DNA from: Clostridia bacterium
GTDB taxonomy: Bacteria > Bacillota > Clostridia > Oscillospirales > CAG-272
Assembly: GCA_017550315.1 (NCBI GenBank)
Contig: JAFZPN010000037.1
Coordinates: 1-35,241, forward strand
Length of the DNA: 35,241 nucleotides
Reading direction: 5' to 3'
Shown here: piece by piece, positions 1-7,635 of the stretch
Layout: every line of letters starts with the position of its first letter
How positions within the stretch are numbered: position 1 is the stretch's first letter
Made by a program: the position numbers and the translations under genes
Notes under the pieces: generated by a model
Database searches by the model: none
Seen by the model: only the letters and a program-made list of their open reading frames with translations
What the model was told of the DNA's origin: nothing

Positions 1-2
1 AG

Positions 3-698
3 ATCAACACGCACGACGTGTGGCTTGCCGCGATGGATATTTCCCCGCTGCTTGTCATCCGCGATCAGGAGGACTATGAGATCCGCTTCTTCGGCGAGCG
101 CACCGTGACCGCGCTCGAAAAGGTCGCTGGGCTCTACCACAGCTCCGAAGGCACCCTCTTCGACGGAAGCGGGGACTGGCGCAACATCCCGGCCTATTTC
201 GCGCAGGGCAAGGTCGCGATGACCCAGCTCTATTTCGGCGAGACCACCGAATCCCTCTCGGAGATGGAGGACACCTACGGGATCCTGCCGCTGCCGAAGC
301 TCGACGAGACGCAGGACGGCTACTACACCAACTGCTGGGACCAGTTCACCGTCTTCGCCGTGCCGCTCACCATGCCCGCGGAGGACGGCGAGTTCGTCGG
401 TACGATCTATGAGGCGCTCTGTGCGGAATCCTACAAGACCGTTTTCCCGGCGTACTATGACGTCGCCCTGAAGAGCCGGTATTCCGCCGAACCCGCGACC
501 GCCGAGATCATCGACCTCATCATGGCGGGCAGAAACCTCGACTTCACCTTCCAGTTCGGCTCGAAGCTCATGGATCTGCCGTACCTCTTCCGCACGATGG
601 TTGTGGCCAATGACAACGATGTCGCCTCCCGCTACGCCAAGTCGAAGAAGGCGATGAACAAGAACGTACAGGCGTTCCTCAAGATCTTCTACGATTAA
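3..698 (+). CDS. Extracellular solute-binding protein, C-terminal part (cut by window edge)
   Basis: The frame is open from the first bases, so the true start lies outside the window and a GTG at 18 is not a credible start. The 231 visible residues look like the C-terminal lobe of a family 1 (carbohydrate) ABC solute-binding protein: a segment around GILPLPKLDETQDGYYTNC, a helical stretch after AEPATAEIIDLI, and a C-terminal amphipathic helix ending KNVQAFLKIFYD. Such proteins capture sugars outside the cell and deliver them to a permease pair. The ligand cannot be told. Its partner permeases, if any, lie upstream of the window; the next gene is an unrelated tRNA-modification operon with its own promoter. 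The family assignment rests on overall resemblance. Confidence 0.75.
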   Translation: MNTHDVWLAAMDISPLLVIRDQEDYEIRFFGERTVTALEKVAGLYHSSEGTLFDGSGDWRNIPAYFAQGKVAMTQLYFGETTESLSEMEDTYGILPLPKLDETQDGYYTNCWDQFTVFAVPLTMPAEDGEFVGTIYEALCAESYKTVFPAYYDVALKSRYSAEPATAEIIDLIMAGRNLDFTFQFGSKLMDLPYLFRTMVVANDNDVASRYAKSKKAMNKNVQAFLKIFYD

Positions 699-749
699 GA
701 GACCCCGGATAACGGTATCCGAATCTAAGCGCGGAATCGCGTCTCCCTC

Positions 750-778
750 TTGACAGGGAGCGGATTTCGCGCTATACT
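750..778 (+). promoter_or_regulatory. Sigma-A promoter for the tcdA-ttcA operon
   Basis: TTGACA at 750-755 and TATACT at 773-778 are separated by 17 bases; the start codon of the next gene is 32 bases downstream. The -35 box lies in the middle of a perfect inverted repeat, CTCCCT (743-748) and AGGGAG (755-760), which could be an operator or chance. Confidence 0.7.
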
Positions 779-809
779 TTTTTACAGTGATTCAAACAGG
801 AGAATACCC

Positions 810-1547
810 ATGGATAATTGCTTTTCCCGCACGGAGCTCCTCTTCGGCCGGGCGGCGATGGAGAAGCTCGCCGCGTCGCGGGTGGCGGTGTTCGGCATCG
901 GCGGGGTCGGCGGCTATGTGACGGAAGCGCTCGCGCGATCCGGCGTCGGCGCGCTCGATCTCGTCGACCACGACTGCGTCAGCCTCTCGAACCTCAACCG
1001 CCAGATCATCGCGCTGCGCTCCACCGTTGGAATGCTCAAGGTGGACGTCGCCCGCGCGCGCATCCTCGACATCAACCCGGACGCCGTCGTACGGACCTGG
1101 CCCGTCTTCTATACGCCCGAGACCGCGGGGGATTTCGACTTCCGGCAGTACGACTACGTCGTCGACGCGATCGATACGGTGACGGGGAAGATCGGCCTCG
1201 TGATGCAGGCAGAGGAAGCGGGTGTCCCGATCATCTCCTCGATGGGTGCCGGCAACAAGATCGATCCCTCGGCCTTCGTGGTCGCGGATCTCTTTGCCAC
1301 CTCCGTCGATCCGCTCGCCCGCGTGATGCGCACGGAGCTCAAAAAGCGCAGCGTGAAGCACCTGAAGGTCGTGTATTCCAGGGAAAAGCCCATCGTCTCC
1401 CGCCCAGCTGGCGATCCCGAAGAGCCTGCGGCGAGCCGGCGATCCGTTCCGGGGAGCTGCGCGTTCGTGCCGTCGGCGGCCGGACTGGTGCTCGCGGGCG
1501 AGGTGATCCGGGACCTGATCGGCGTGCGTCCCGTGATGGGCGTCTGA
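810..1547 (+). CDS. tcdA: tRNA threonylcarbamoyladenosine dehydratase (TcdA/CsdL family, ThiF-like)
   Basis: This 245-residue protein belongs to the E1-like ThiF/MoeB superfamily and closely resembles TcdA, which uses ATP to cyclise t6A at position 37 of ANN-decoding tRNAs into ct6A. The N-terminus shows the Rossmann nucleotide loop GIGGVG (residues 29-34), followed by the acidic LVDHD turn and the SNLNRQ segment typical of these adenylating enzymes, and a late AGLVLAGEVIRDLIG helix. The start at 810 is chosen because AGGAGA (798-803) sits six bases upstream; the frame is open further upstream but lacks a better site. It is followed after 14 bases by a second tRNA-modification gene, so the two are probably co-transcribed. 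Family known; substrate inferred. Confidence 0.88.
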   Translation: MDNCFSRTELLFGRAAMEKLAASRVAVFGIGGVGGYVTEALARSGVGALDLVDHDCVSLSNLNRQIIALRSTVGMLKVDVARARILDINPDAVVRTWPVFYTPETAGDFDFRQYDYVVDAIDTVTGKIGLVMQAEEAGVPIISSMGAGNKIDPSAFVVADLFATSVDPLARVMRTELKKRSVKHLKVVYSREKPIVSRPAGDPEEPAASRRSVPGSCAFVPSAAGLVLAGEVIRDLIGVRPVMGV

Positions 1548-1561
1548 GGGGAGGGGTGAAG

Positions 1562-2404
1562 ATGGATCGCGAACCGTCACAGATCGTCCGGATCGCGGAG
1601 CACAGCATCACGAAGAAATACCGTGCCGAGCTCTGGACGCCCTTCATCGCGGCGATCAAACGCTACGAGCTGATCTCCCCCGGCGACCGGATCGCGGTCT
1701 GCGTCTCCGGAGGGAAGGATTCGACGCTCCTCGCGAAGATGATGCAGATGCTCGCCCGGTACACCGAGATCCCGTTCGAGGCGGTCAACCTCGTGATGGA
1801 TCCGGGGTACAGCGAGGCGAACCGGAAAAAGCTCGAGGAGAACGCGGCGCTGCTCGATCTGCCGCTCCACATCTTCGAGACCAATGTCTTCTCCGTCGCG
1901 AACCGGCAGGAGAAAAACCCGTGCTATCTCTGCGCAAAAATGCGGCGGGGGCATTTATACAGCCGCGCGCGGGAGCTCGGCTGCAACAAGATCGCGCTCG
2001 GCCACCACTTCAACGACGTCATTGAGACGACGGTCCTCGCGATGTTCTACGGCGCGCAGCTGCAGGGGATGATCCCGAAGGTGAAAAGTCTGAACTTCGC
2101 GGGCATGGAGCTGATCCGGCCTCTCTACTGCGTGCATGAGGACGACATCGTCGCATGGGGGCGGCACTGCGGACTCGAATTCCTGCGCTGTGCCTGCCGC
2201 TTCACCGAGAAGAACGCGGACGAGCACGAGGACTCCTCGAAGCGAAAGGAGGTCAAAGCCCTGATCCGCCGCCTGAAGGAGACGAACCCGGACGTCGAGA
2301 AGAGCATATTCAACAGCATCCATTCCGTCTGCCTCGACACCTTCCCCGGCTACAAGACCGGCGGTGAGGCGCACAGCTTCCTCGAGAATTACGACAAAGA
2401 ATAA
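1562..2404 (+). CDS. TtcA-like PP-loop tRNA thiolation enzyme (first copy)
   Basis: A 280-residue member of the TtcA/TtuA group of ATP pyrophosphatases. TtcA activates cytidine 32 of tRNA by adenylation and inserts sulfur using a [4Fe-4S] cluster. Visible hallmarks are the PP-loop SGGKDS (residues 49-54), a CxxC pair in NPCYLCAKMRRG (C121, C124), the GHHFND motif, and a third cysteine region CAC (C210, C212), giving the three cluster ligands expected of the family. The start at 1562 follows a GAGGGGAGGGG ribosome binding site. It ends in a bidirectional terminator shared with the convergent serpin gene. A shorter relative lies at 5798-6577, so the exact base modified by each copy is uncertain. 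Confidence 0.82.
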   Translation: MDREPSQIVRIAEHSITKKYRAELWTPFIAAIKRYELISPGDRIAVCVSGGKDSTLLAKMMQMLARYTEIPFEAVNLVMDPGYSEANRKKLEENAALLDLPLHIFETNVFSVANRQEKNPCYLCAKMRRGHLYSRARELGCNKIALGHHFNDVIETTVLAMFYGAQLQGMIPKVKSLNFAGMELIRPLYCVHEDDIVAWGRHCGLEFLRCACRFTEKNADEHEDSSKRKEVKALIRRLKETNPDVEKSIFNSIHSVCLDTFPGYKTGGEAHSFLENYDKE

Positions 2405-2443
2405 AACAAGCGGTCCGGTATTTCCAATCCGGATCGCTGTTTT
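2403..2443. terminator. Bidirectional rho-independent terminator
   Basis: AGCGGTCCGG pairs with CCGGATCGCT (one G-T wobble), flanked by AAAAC on the left and GTTTT on the right. It sits between two convergent genes and can stop transcription from either side. Confidence 0.8.
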
Positions 2444-2453
2444 GCTGTGCTGC

Positions 2454-3731
2454 TTATTTCGTCGGATCCTCGACCGTCCCGAGGAAGAGCGGGATCCCGT
2501 CCGCGTTGACGATGACGTAGAAGAAGGGCTTGTCGAGATAGACCTCCCGGCGAATCTCCGGCATGAAGGCGGTTGTGCCGAATTCGATCGCGGTAGCCGC
2601 GGCGGCCTTCGTCCCGTGCTCGTTCAGGATGATCTTCGCCTTCTGGAAGATCGAATCGATGCGGATCACGTCCGCGCCGGAGGAGGAAAGCCCGCCGAGC
2701 TCGGCAGAGTCCGTGAACGCCTTCCGGATCCCGAGGGCCTCGGTGATCCCGTTCAGTCCGAGCGCGGCCTCATAGGCAAACTTCGGGATCCCGCAGTCGG
2801 CCTTGAGATTCGACGTCCCGGACTTTTCGATGATCTCTCCGAGGTCCATGTCCGCGACGAATGCCTCGAGATCTCCGTCCGGACGCACGCCGATGAAGCG
2901 GTAGCCGTCCTTGTAGTCCTTCGAGAAGCCCTTCGCGCCGTCGACCTCGAAGTAGGAATATTCGGTCGAATAGAGGAAATCCGGGCGGGTCGATTGTCCG
3001 TCCGCCGTCGTGAAGCTGCCGGGCATCACGTCGGCCTCCTCGTATTCCTTATCCCAGATCCCGTCGAAGAGGACCGTGTTGACGAGGATCATGAGCTGTT
3101 CCGGATCGAGCGCATCGAAGAGGGAGTCGATCATGCCGTCGGTCTTCTCGCTCACCCAGCCGTTGATCTTGTTGAGCGCGGCCTTGTCGAAAGTCAGGGA
3201 CTCGGCGTGCGCGTCGTAATAGCTTTCAGCGATCTTCTGAAACGCGGGATTGACTTCAAAATTCGCGGCGTTGCCCCAGACGGAGTTGCCGATCATCACG
3301 GTCGTCTCCTTCGTCGCGGCGAGGGCGCCGGTGAGCGTGTAGAGATATTCGTTGAGTTCCGCCGTGTCCATTCCGAGCGCAGCCGCGAATTCGTCGGCCG
3401 TCTCCCCGTGCGCGCCGTTGGAGGTCAGGGCGAGGGCGTAGTAGAGCGAGAGCGGCGAGAACACGGCGTTCTCATCGAGGTTCGGCATGGCCAGCTTGTA
3501 GAATTTCTCCGAGAATGCCGTGACGGCGTCGGAGAGCAGCGCGTCGGCCTCGTTTCCCGTGGGTTCGTGTCCCGCGGCGGGCAGATCGACGGAGGCGTAG
3601 GTCACCTCGCCTTTTGTTTCCGCCGCTTCGCTCGGCTTGTCCGCGGGGACTTCCGTGTTCGCGCGTCCGCAGGACACCGCACAGAGGAGGCAGGCGAGCA
3701 GCGCGGCGAGGACTTGGTTCATTCTTTTCAT
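2454..3731 (-). CDS. Serpin (serine/cysteine protease inhibitor) lipoprotein
   Basis: A 425-residue bacterial serpin. Residues 1-21 form a signal peptide with a lipobox-like AVSC, so the mature protein is probably a lipid-anchored surface protein starting at Cys21. The serpin fold is recognisable from AVFSPLSLYYALALTSNGA, ILVNTVLFDGIW and the C-terminal DKPFFYVIVNADGIPLFLG. The reactive-loop hinge reads EHGTKAAAAT (371-380), small residues throughout, which is the pattern of inhibitory serpins. Counting E371 as P17 puts P1 at Thr387 and P1' at Ala388, with a possible one-residue shift. Serpins trap proteases by loop insertion; in gut bacteria they are thought to act on host or microbial proteases. 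The target is inferred, not shown. An AGGAG site precedes the ATG. Stands alone between convergent and divergent neighbours. Confidence 0.92.
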   Translation of the reverse strand: MKRMNQVLAALLACLLCAVSCGRANTEVPADKPSEAAETKGEVTYASVDLPAAGHEPTGNEADALLSDAVTAFSEKFYKLAMPNLDENAVFSPLSLYYALALTSNGAHGETADEFAAALGMDTAELNEYLYTLTGALAATKETTVMIGNSVWGNAANFEVNPAFQKIAESYYDAHAESLTFDKAALNKINGWVSEKTDGMIDSLFDALDPEQLMILVNTVLFDGIWDKEYEEADVMPGSFTTADGQSTRPDFLYSTEYSYFEVDGAKGFSKDYKDGYRFIGVRPDGDLEAFVADMDLGEIIEKSGTSNLKADCGIPKFAYEAALGLNGITEALGIRKAFTDSAELGGLSSSGADVIRIDSIFQKAKIILNEHGTKAAAATAIEFGTTAFMPEIRREVYLDKPFFYVIVNADGIPLFLGTVEDPTK

Positions 3732-3809
3732 GTTTTCGTTCTCCTTGCAGGTTTTTCATCCCTTAGACGCCGGGGCGGGATAAAAAGTTCCCTGTTTTCG
3801 CCAAAATAT

Positions 3810-3837
3810 CTTATATTAAAGTTTAAAAATCATGCAA
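3810..3837 (-). promoter_or_regulatory. Candidate promoter for the serpin gene
   Basis: On the minus strand TTGCAT (3832-3837) and TATAAG (3810-3815) are 16 bases apart in an AT-rich stretch unusual for this window. It is back to back with the rimM promoter. Confidence 0.5.
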
Positions 3838-3844
3838 AACCCCG

Positions 3845-3873
3845 TTGCAATTGTCGTTATTATGTGATATAAT
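3845..3873 (+). promoter_or_regulatory. Promoter for rimM-trmD, extended -10
   Basis: TTGCAA (3845-3850), a 17-base spacer and TATAAT (3868-3873), preceded by TGA, the extended -10 element. About 100 bases of leader follow before the rimM start. Confidence 0.75.
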
Positions 3874-3972
3874 ATACAATGACTTCTTATGAGCATCCGA
3901 AAACGACGGATGTCTCCGGATCGATCGGACGGTCTCCGGCACGATCCGACCCTGTTGATTTGGAAGGAAAAC

Positions 3973-4497
3973 ATGGCAAAACAGCAGTATCTCGAATGCG
4001 GGCGGGCGACCTCGACCCACGGCGTGAAGGGAACGCTCCGGCTTGAATGCTGGTGCGACACCCCCGAGACGCTCGCACGGCTCCGCACCCTGTACCGGAA
4101 AACGCCCGCCGGGGATTTTGTCCCGATGAAGGTCCGCGCCTCGGCGGTTCAGAAGAATATGGTCCTCGTGACCTTCGACGGATTTACCGTCCTCGAAGAC
4201 GCGATCCCCTTCAAGGGGACCGTCTTCTATGCCGATCGGGATGACATCCGCCGCGGAAAGGGAGACGTTTTCGTCGCCGATCTCCTGGGGCTTCCCGTCC
4301 TCGACGCGGAAACGGGCGAGCAGTATGGCTCCTTCGCCGAGGTGATCTCCCCCGCCGGACGCGACATCTATGTCATCGACGACGTGCGCGGCGGGCAGTT
4401 CATGATCCCGGCGGTCGCGGAATTCGTCCGGGAGATCGTGACCGAAGGCGAGCGCGAGGGCGTATACGTGTCCCTCATCGAGGGCATGCGGGAATGA
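3973..4497 (+). CDS. rimM: 16S rRNA processing protein RimM
   Basis: A 174-residue ribosome maturation factor. It binds ribosomal protein S19 in the 30S head and helps 16S rRNA processing. The N-terminal RimM barrel is seen in the opening ECGRATSTHGVKGTLRLE, and the C-terminal PRC-type barrel in GRDIYVIDD through GQFMIPAVAEFV. The start at 3973 is chosen because it lies just after GGAAGGAAA and gives the family's usual N-terminus; an in-frame ATG at 3889 would add 28 unlike residues. It overlaps trmD by four bases (ATGA), implying translational coupling. The usual upstream partner rpsP is absent here; the gene has its own promoter. Confidence 0.95.
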   Translation: MAKQQYLECGRATSTHGVKGTLRLECWCDTPETLARLRTLYRKTPAGDFVPMKVRASAVQKNMVLVTFDGFTVLEDAIPFKGTVFYADRDDIRRGKGDVFVADLLGLPVLDAETGEQYGSFAEVISPAGRDIYVIDDVRGGQFMIPAVAEFVREIVTEGEREGVYVSLIEGMRE

Positions 4498-5207
4498 TGC
4501 GCATCGATATCCTCACCCTCTTCCCGGAATTCGTCGATTTTATCCTTTCCGAGAGCATCATCGGACGCGCGCGCCGGGCGGGAAAGCTTGACGTCCGCTG
4601 CCACAACATCCGCGACTGGTCCGAGGACAAGCACCGGCGCGTCGACGATACGCCCTACGGCGGCGGCAGGGGGATGCTCATGGCGGCTCCGCCGATCTGG
4701 CGCGCATGGGAAGCCGTGACCGCGTCCGGAAGGGAAGAAAACCATGCCGAGCGCGTCCGCACGGTCTATCTCTCCCCCCGCGGATCCGTGTTCTGTCAGG
4801 ACAAGGCGCGCGAATACGCGGAATACGATCAGCTCATCCTGCTCTGCGGCCACTACGAAGGAGTCGACGAGCGCCTGATCGAGGAGATCGTCGACGAGGA
4901 GATCTCCGTCGGGGATTTCGTCCTCACGGGGGGCGAGCTCCCGGCCTGCCTCGTCGCCGACGCGGTGGGACGGCTCTGCGACGGGGTCCTCGCCCTGCCG
5001 GAGTGCTACGAGAAAGAGAGCTTCGAGGACAATTTGCTCGAATATCCGCAGTACACCCGTCCCCCGGTCTGGCACGGACGGGAGGTCCCCGAGGTGCTCC
5101 TCTCCGGCCATCACGCCAACATCGAGAAATGGCGGCGGGCAGAAGCCGAGCGCATCACCGCCGAACGCCGCCCCGACCTGCTCGAAAAGACGGAAAAATC
5201 AAATTGA
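4494..5207 (+). CDS. trmD: tRNA (guanine37-N1)-methyltransferase TrmD
   Basis: A 237-residue SPOUT-class enzyme that methylates G37 next to the anticodon, preventing frameshifting; essential in many bacteria. The opening MRIDILTLFPEFVD, the VDDTPYGGGRGML loop, and the knotted S-adenosylmethionine site (LCGHYEGVDERL followed by ISVGDFVLTGGELPA) are all intact, and the length matches the family. Two adjacent ATG codons (4494, 4497) are possible starts; the first overlaps the rimM stop. The 3' end overlaps the convergent amidase gene by nine bases, and no terminator is visible there. rplS, the customary downstream gene, is missing. Confidence 0.95.
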   Translation: MMRIDILTLFPEFVDFILSESIIGRARRAGKLDVRCHNIRDWSEDKHRRVDDTPYGGGRGMLMAAPPIWRAWEAVTASGREENHAERVRTVYLSPRGSVFCQDKAREYAEYDQLILLCGHYEGVDERLIEEIVDEEISVGDFVLTGGELPACLVADAVGRLCDGVLALPECYEKESFEDNLLEYPQYTRPPVWHGREVPEVLLSGHHANIEKWRRAEAERITAERRPDLLEKTEKSN

Positions 5208-5756
5208 CCGCAGATAGGTCATAAGCCCGTTCGCGATCCCCGCGGCGAAGAGGCCGGGCGAGTATGCCATGAGCTCCGCGTCGCGGCGGTTCGTGATGAA
5301 GCCGAGTTCAACGAGGACGGCAGGCATGCGCGTCTTGCGGAGCACATACAGGCCCGGACGCGCGAACACCCCGCGGTCCTCAAGTCCGGTCGCCTCGGTG
5401 ATCCGGAGCACGAGATCGTCCGCGAGATCCTCCGCTGCGCTGTCCCGCCGGTAGACGAACGCCTCCGTCCCGGATGCCGACGGGATCTCCGACGAATTCG
5501 CGTGCAGGCTGATAAAATAGTCCGCGCCCCAGTTGTTCGCGTCGTTCACCCGCGCGGCGAGCGACGACGAGACCGATGTGCCGAGCTGCGTGGACGGTGT
5601 CGGGCGGGAGAGGCGGACGTCGAAGCCCATCCCCCGGAGCCGCGCCGCCGTCTGCTGCCCGATCTCATAGACGAGATCCTGCTCGCGGTAGCCGTTCCCC
5701 TCCGCGCCGGAATTCGGATTTTCGGGATTGTGTCCCTGATCGATGTAGATTTTCAA
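5199..5756 (-). CDS. N-acetylmuramoyl-L-alanine amidase (Amidase_3, CwlD-like)
   Basis: A 185-residue zinc amidase that cuts the bond between muramic acid and the stem peptide of peptidoglycan. The single Amidase_3 domain fills the protein, with zinc ligands H9 (DQGHNP), E25 and H85 (SLHANSS) and catalytic E150 (VELGFITN). No signal peptide is present, so export is unclear; the frame continues open upstream without a better start. The start is a TTG at 5756 with only a weak ribosome site, but it gives the usual family N-terminus. CwlD-type amidases act in spore cortex formation or wall turnover; which applies cannot be told. It is convergent with trmD and divergent from the TtcA-like gene at 5798, 41 bases away. 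Confidence 0.85.
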   Translation of the reverse strand: MKIYIDQGHNPENPNSGAEGNGYREQDLVYEIGQQTAARLRGMGFDVRLSRPTPSTQLGTSVSSSLAARVNDANNWGADYFISLHANSSEIPSASGTEAFVYRRDSAAEDLADDLVLRITEATGLEDRGVFARPGLYVLRKTRMPAVLVELGFITNRRDAELMAYSPGLFAAGIANGLMTYLRSI

Positions 5757-5797
5757 GGCCGGATACCCCGCTTTCTCTGATACCAGAAAGAGTGAAT

Positions 5798-6577
5798 ATG
5801 AAAGAACTGGAAAAACTGCTGTCCCGTGTCCGGAAAGCCTCGGAGCACTACGGCATGATCGGGGCCGGGGACCTCGTCGTCGTCGGACTGAGCGGCGGGA
5901 AGGACTCCGCGGCGCTCCTGTACGCTCTTGCCGCCATGCGCCGCTTCTATCCCGTCCCGTACGAGGTCGCGGGCGTCTCCGTCGATCTCGGATTCCCGGA
6001 TACGGACGGCCTCTATGCCCCGGTCGCGGATCTCTGCCGGGACCTCGGCGTCGATTTCCGGATCGTGAAGACCGAGATCGCGCCGATCGTGTTCGAGGGA
6101 AAGCGGGAGAAGAATCCCTGTTCCCTCTGCGCGAAGATGCGGCGAGGCGCCCTGACCGAGGCGGTCCGGGAGATGGGCGGCACGAAGCTCGCGCTCGGGC
6201 ATCACCTCGACGACGCGGCCGCGACCTTTCTGCTCTCGCTTCTCGAGGACGGACACATCGGCAGCTTTTCGCCGGTCACAGTATATGAGGATCGCGGGAT
6301 TTCCGTGATCCGTCCCCTGATCTACGCCCGGGAATACGAGGTGCAGGCGCTGGTCCGGGCCGCCTCCCTGCCGATTGTGAAAAGCCCCTGTCCAGAAGAC
6401 GGGAACACCGCGCGGGCGGACATGCGGGATCTACTCAAAACCCTCGGCAGAACGCACCGCGGTCTCCCCGAGAAGATCATCGGCGCGCTCGAACGCCGCG
6501 GCATCGACGGGTGGAGTGACATTCCCGCGCCGCAGGAACAGATTTCCGGTCCCGCAGCAGATCCTTACGCAAATTAA
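5798..6577 (+). CDS. TtcA-like PP-loop ATPase (second copy)
   Basis: A 259-residue relative of the enzyme at 1562-2404. It keeps the PP-loop SGGKDS (residues 32-37), the CxxC pair within KNPCSLCAKMRRGAL (C108, C111), the GHHLDD motif and a third cysteine (C198, SPCPEDG), so the three iron-sulfur ligands of the TtcA group appear intact. It lacks the longer C-terminal part of the first copy and ends in a Pro/Ala-rich tail. The start at 5798 follows GAAAGAGTG, a modest ribosome site. Likely role: sulfur insertion into a tRNA base, or another adenylation/thiolation reaction. The presence of two such genes within 4 kb suggests different substrates. Specific function unknown. Confidence 0.8.
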   Translation: MKELEKLLSRVRKASEHYGMIGAGDLVVVGLSGGKDSAALLYALAAMRRFYPVPYEVAGVSVDLGFPDTDGLYAPVADLCRDLGVDFRIVKTEIAPIVFEGKREKNPCSLCAKMRRGALTEAVREMGGTKLALGHHLDDAAATFLLSLLEDGHIGSFSPVTVYEDRGISVIRPLIYAREYEVQALVRAASLPIVKSPCPEDGNTARADMRDLLKTLGRTHRGLPEKIIGALERRGIDGWSDIPAPQEQISGPAADPYAN

Positions 6578-6614
6578 CAGAAAATTCACGATTTTCCTCG
6601 TTCCCAGGCGGAAC

Positions 6615-6643
6615 TTTTGGGCGAAAAAAACGTCTTATATAAC
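6615..6643 (+). promoter_or_regulatory. Weak candidate promoter for the hybrid transporter operon
   Basis: TTTTGG (6615-6620) and TATAAC (6638-6643) are 17 bases apart. The match is poor compared with the other promoters here, but this is the only gap (6578-6690) before the operon that runs to 15056. Confidence 0.3.
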
Positions 6644-6690
6644 GATCCTTCAAGCATACGAAAAAAACACGATCCAAACGATACTGAAAT

Positions 6691-7635
6691 ATGAAAAAGA
6701 AACGCAAAGCCGCGGCGGACATCAGCGCCGAAGCGGCAGAAAAACCGGAGCCAAAACGGATCCGGCTCTCGAAGCGGGAACGCCGGGAGCGGTTCGGGAC
6801 TTCGTTCTTCATGATCCCCTCGATCGCCGGGGTGCTGGCGTTCTTCATCCTACCGTTCCTCGTCGTCATTTACTACTCCCTCATCGATGACACCGCGACC
6901 GGGGATTTCGTCGGGCTCTATAACTTTGCCGAGCTCTTCCGCAACTCCGCCTTCAAGATGGCGCTCAAAAACACGGGCATCTTCTCCCTGACGGCGGTTC
7001 CGCTTGTCGTGGTCCTGTCCCTTGCGCTGGCGGTCCTGCTCGACGCTAACGTGCCGTATAAAAGCACCTTCCGCACAATCTTCCTCTCGCCGATGATCGT
7101 CCCGGCGGCCTCCGTCATCCTGATCTGGCAGGTCCTCTTCGACTTCAACGGCGTGGTGAACGACATCATCGCCTTCTTCGGCGCGGATCCGGTCGAATGG
7201 CTGAAATCCGACTCCGGCTACATCGTCGTGGTGCTCCTCTTCCTCTGGAAAAACATCGGCTACAACATGATCATGTTCATGTCGGCGCTGACGAACGTCC
7301 CGCGGGACATCATCGAGGTCGCGATGCTCGACGGCTGCGGCTCCGTGCGGCGGTTTTTCACGATCAAGCTCCGCTACCTCTCCTCGACGATCTCCTTCGT
7401 GACGATCATGTCCCTCATCAACTCCTTCAAGGTGTTCCGCGAGGTGTACCTTCTGACGGGCGACTATCCGTTCGACTCGATGTACACCCTCCAGCACTTC
7501 ATGAACAACACCTTCCGCACCTTTGCCTATCAGAAGCTGTCCGCGGCGGCGATCATCCTCGCCCTCGCCATGATCGTGATCATCGGGATCCTTCTCTGGA
7601 TCGATGACCGCGCGGGAAGGGGGATCGAAGAATGA
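6691..7635 (+). CDS. Carbohydrate ABC transporter permease, MalF/UgpA type
   Basis: A 314-residue inner-membrane permease. A basic N-terminal tail of about 36 residues (KKKRK, KRIRLSKRERRER) precedes six predicted membrane helices. The EAA loop that docks onto the ATPase is seen at about residues 210-230 (EVAMLDGCGSVRRFFTIK), with the conserved glycine. Family members form heterodimers with MalG-type permeases to import sugars or glycerol-phosphate compounds. The ATG at 6691 has no clear ribosome site. It overlaps the next permease by four bases (ATGA). The operon continues with an adaptor, a MacB-core-like protein and a binding protein, but no ATPase. Confidence 0.9.
   Translation: MKKKRKAAADISAEAAEKPEPKRIRLSKRERRERFGTSFFMIPSIAGVLAFFILPFLVVIYYSLIDDTATGDFVGLYNFAELFRNSAFKMALKNTGIFSLTAVPLVVVLSLALAVLLDANVPYKSTFRTIFLSPMIVPAASVILIWQVLFDFNGVVNDIIAFFGADPVEWLKSDSGYIVVVLLFLWKNIGYNMIMFMSALTNVPRDIIEVAMLDGCGSVRRFFTIKLRYLSSTISFVTIMSLINSFKVFREVYLLTGDYPFDSMYTLQHFMNNTFRTFAYQKLSAAAIILALAMIVIIGILLWIDDRAGRGIEE

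Noticed and set aside
699..745. Possible branched structure (GAGAC/GTCTC, CGGATA/TATCCG, CGCG/CGCG) after the first gene
   Set aside because: Stems are short, partly overlap and no T-run follows; no known RNA class recognised.
6600..6618. GTTCC-CAGGC-GGAAC hairpin followed by TTTT after the second TtcA-like gene
   Set aside because: Only five base pairs and a short T-run; too weak to call a terminator.
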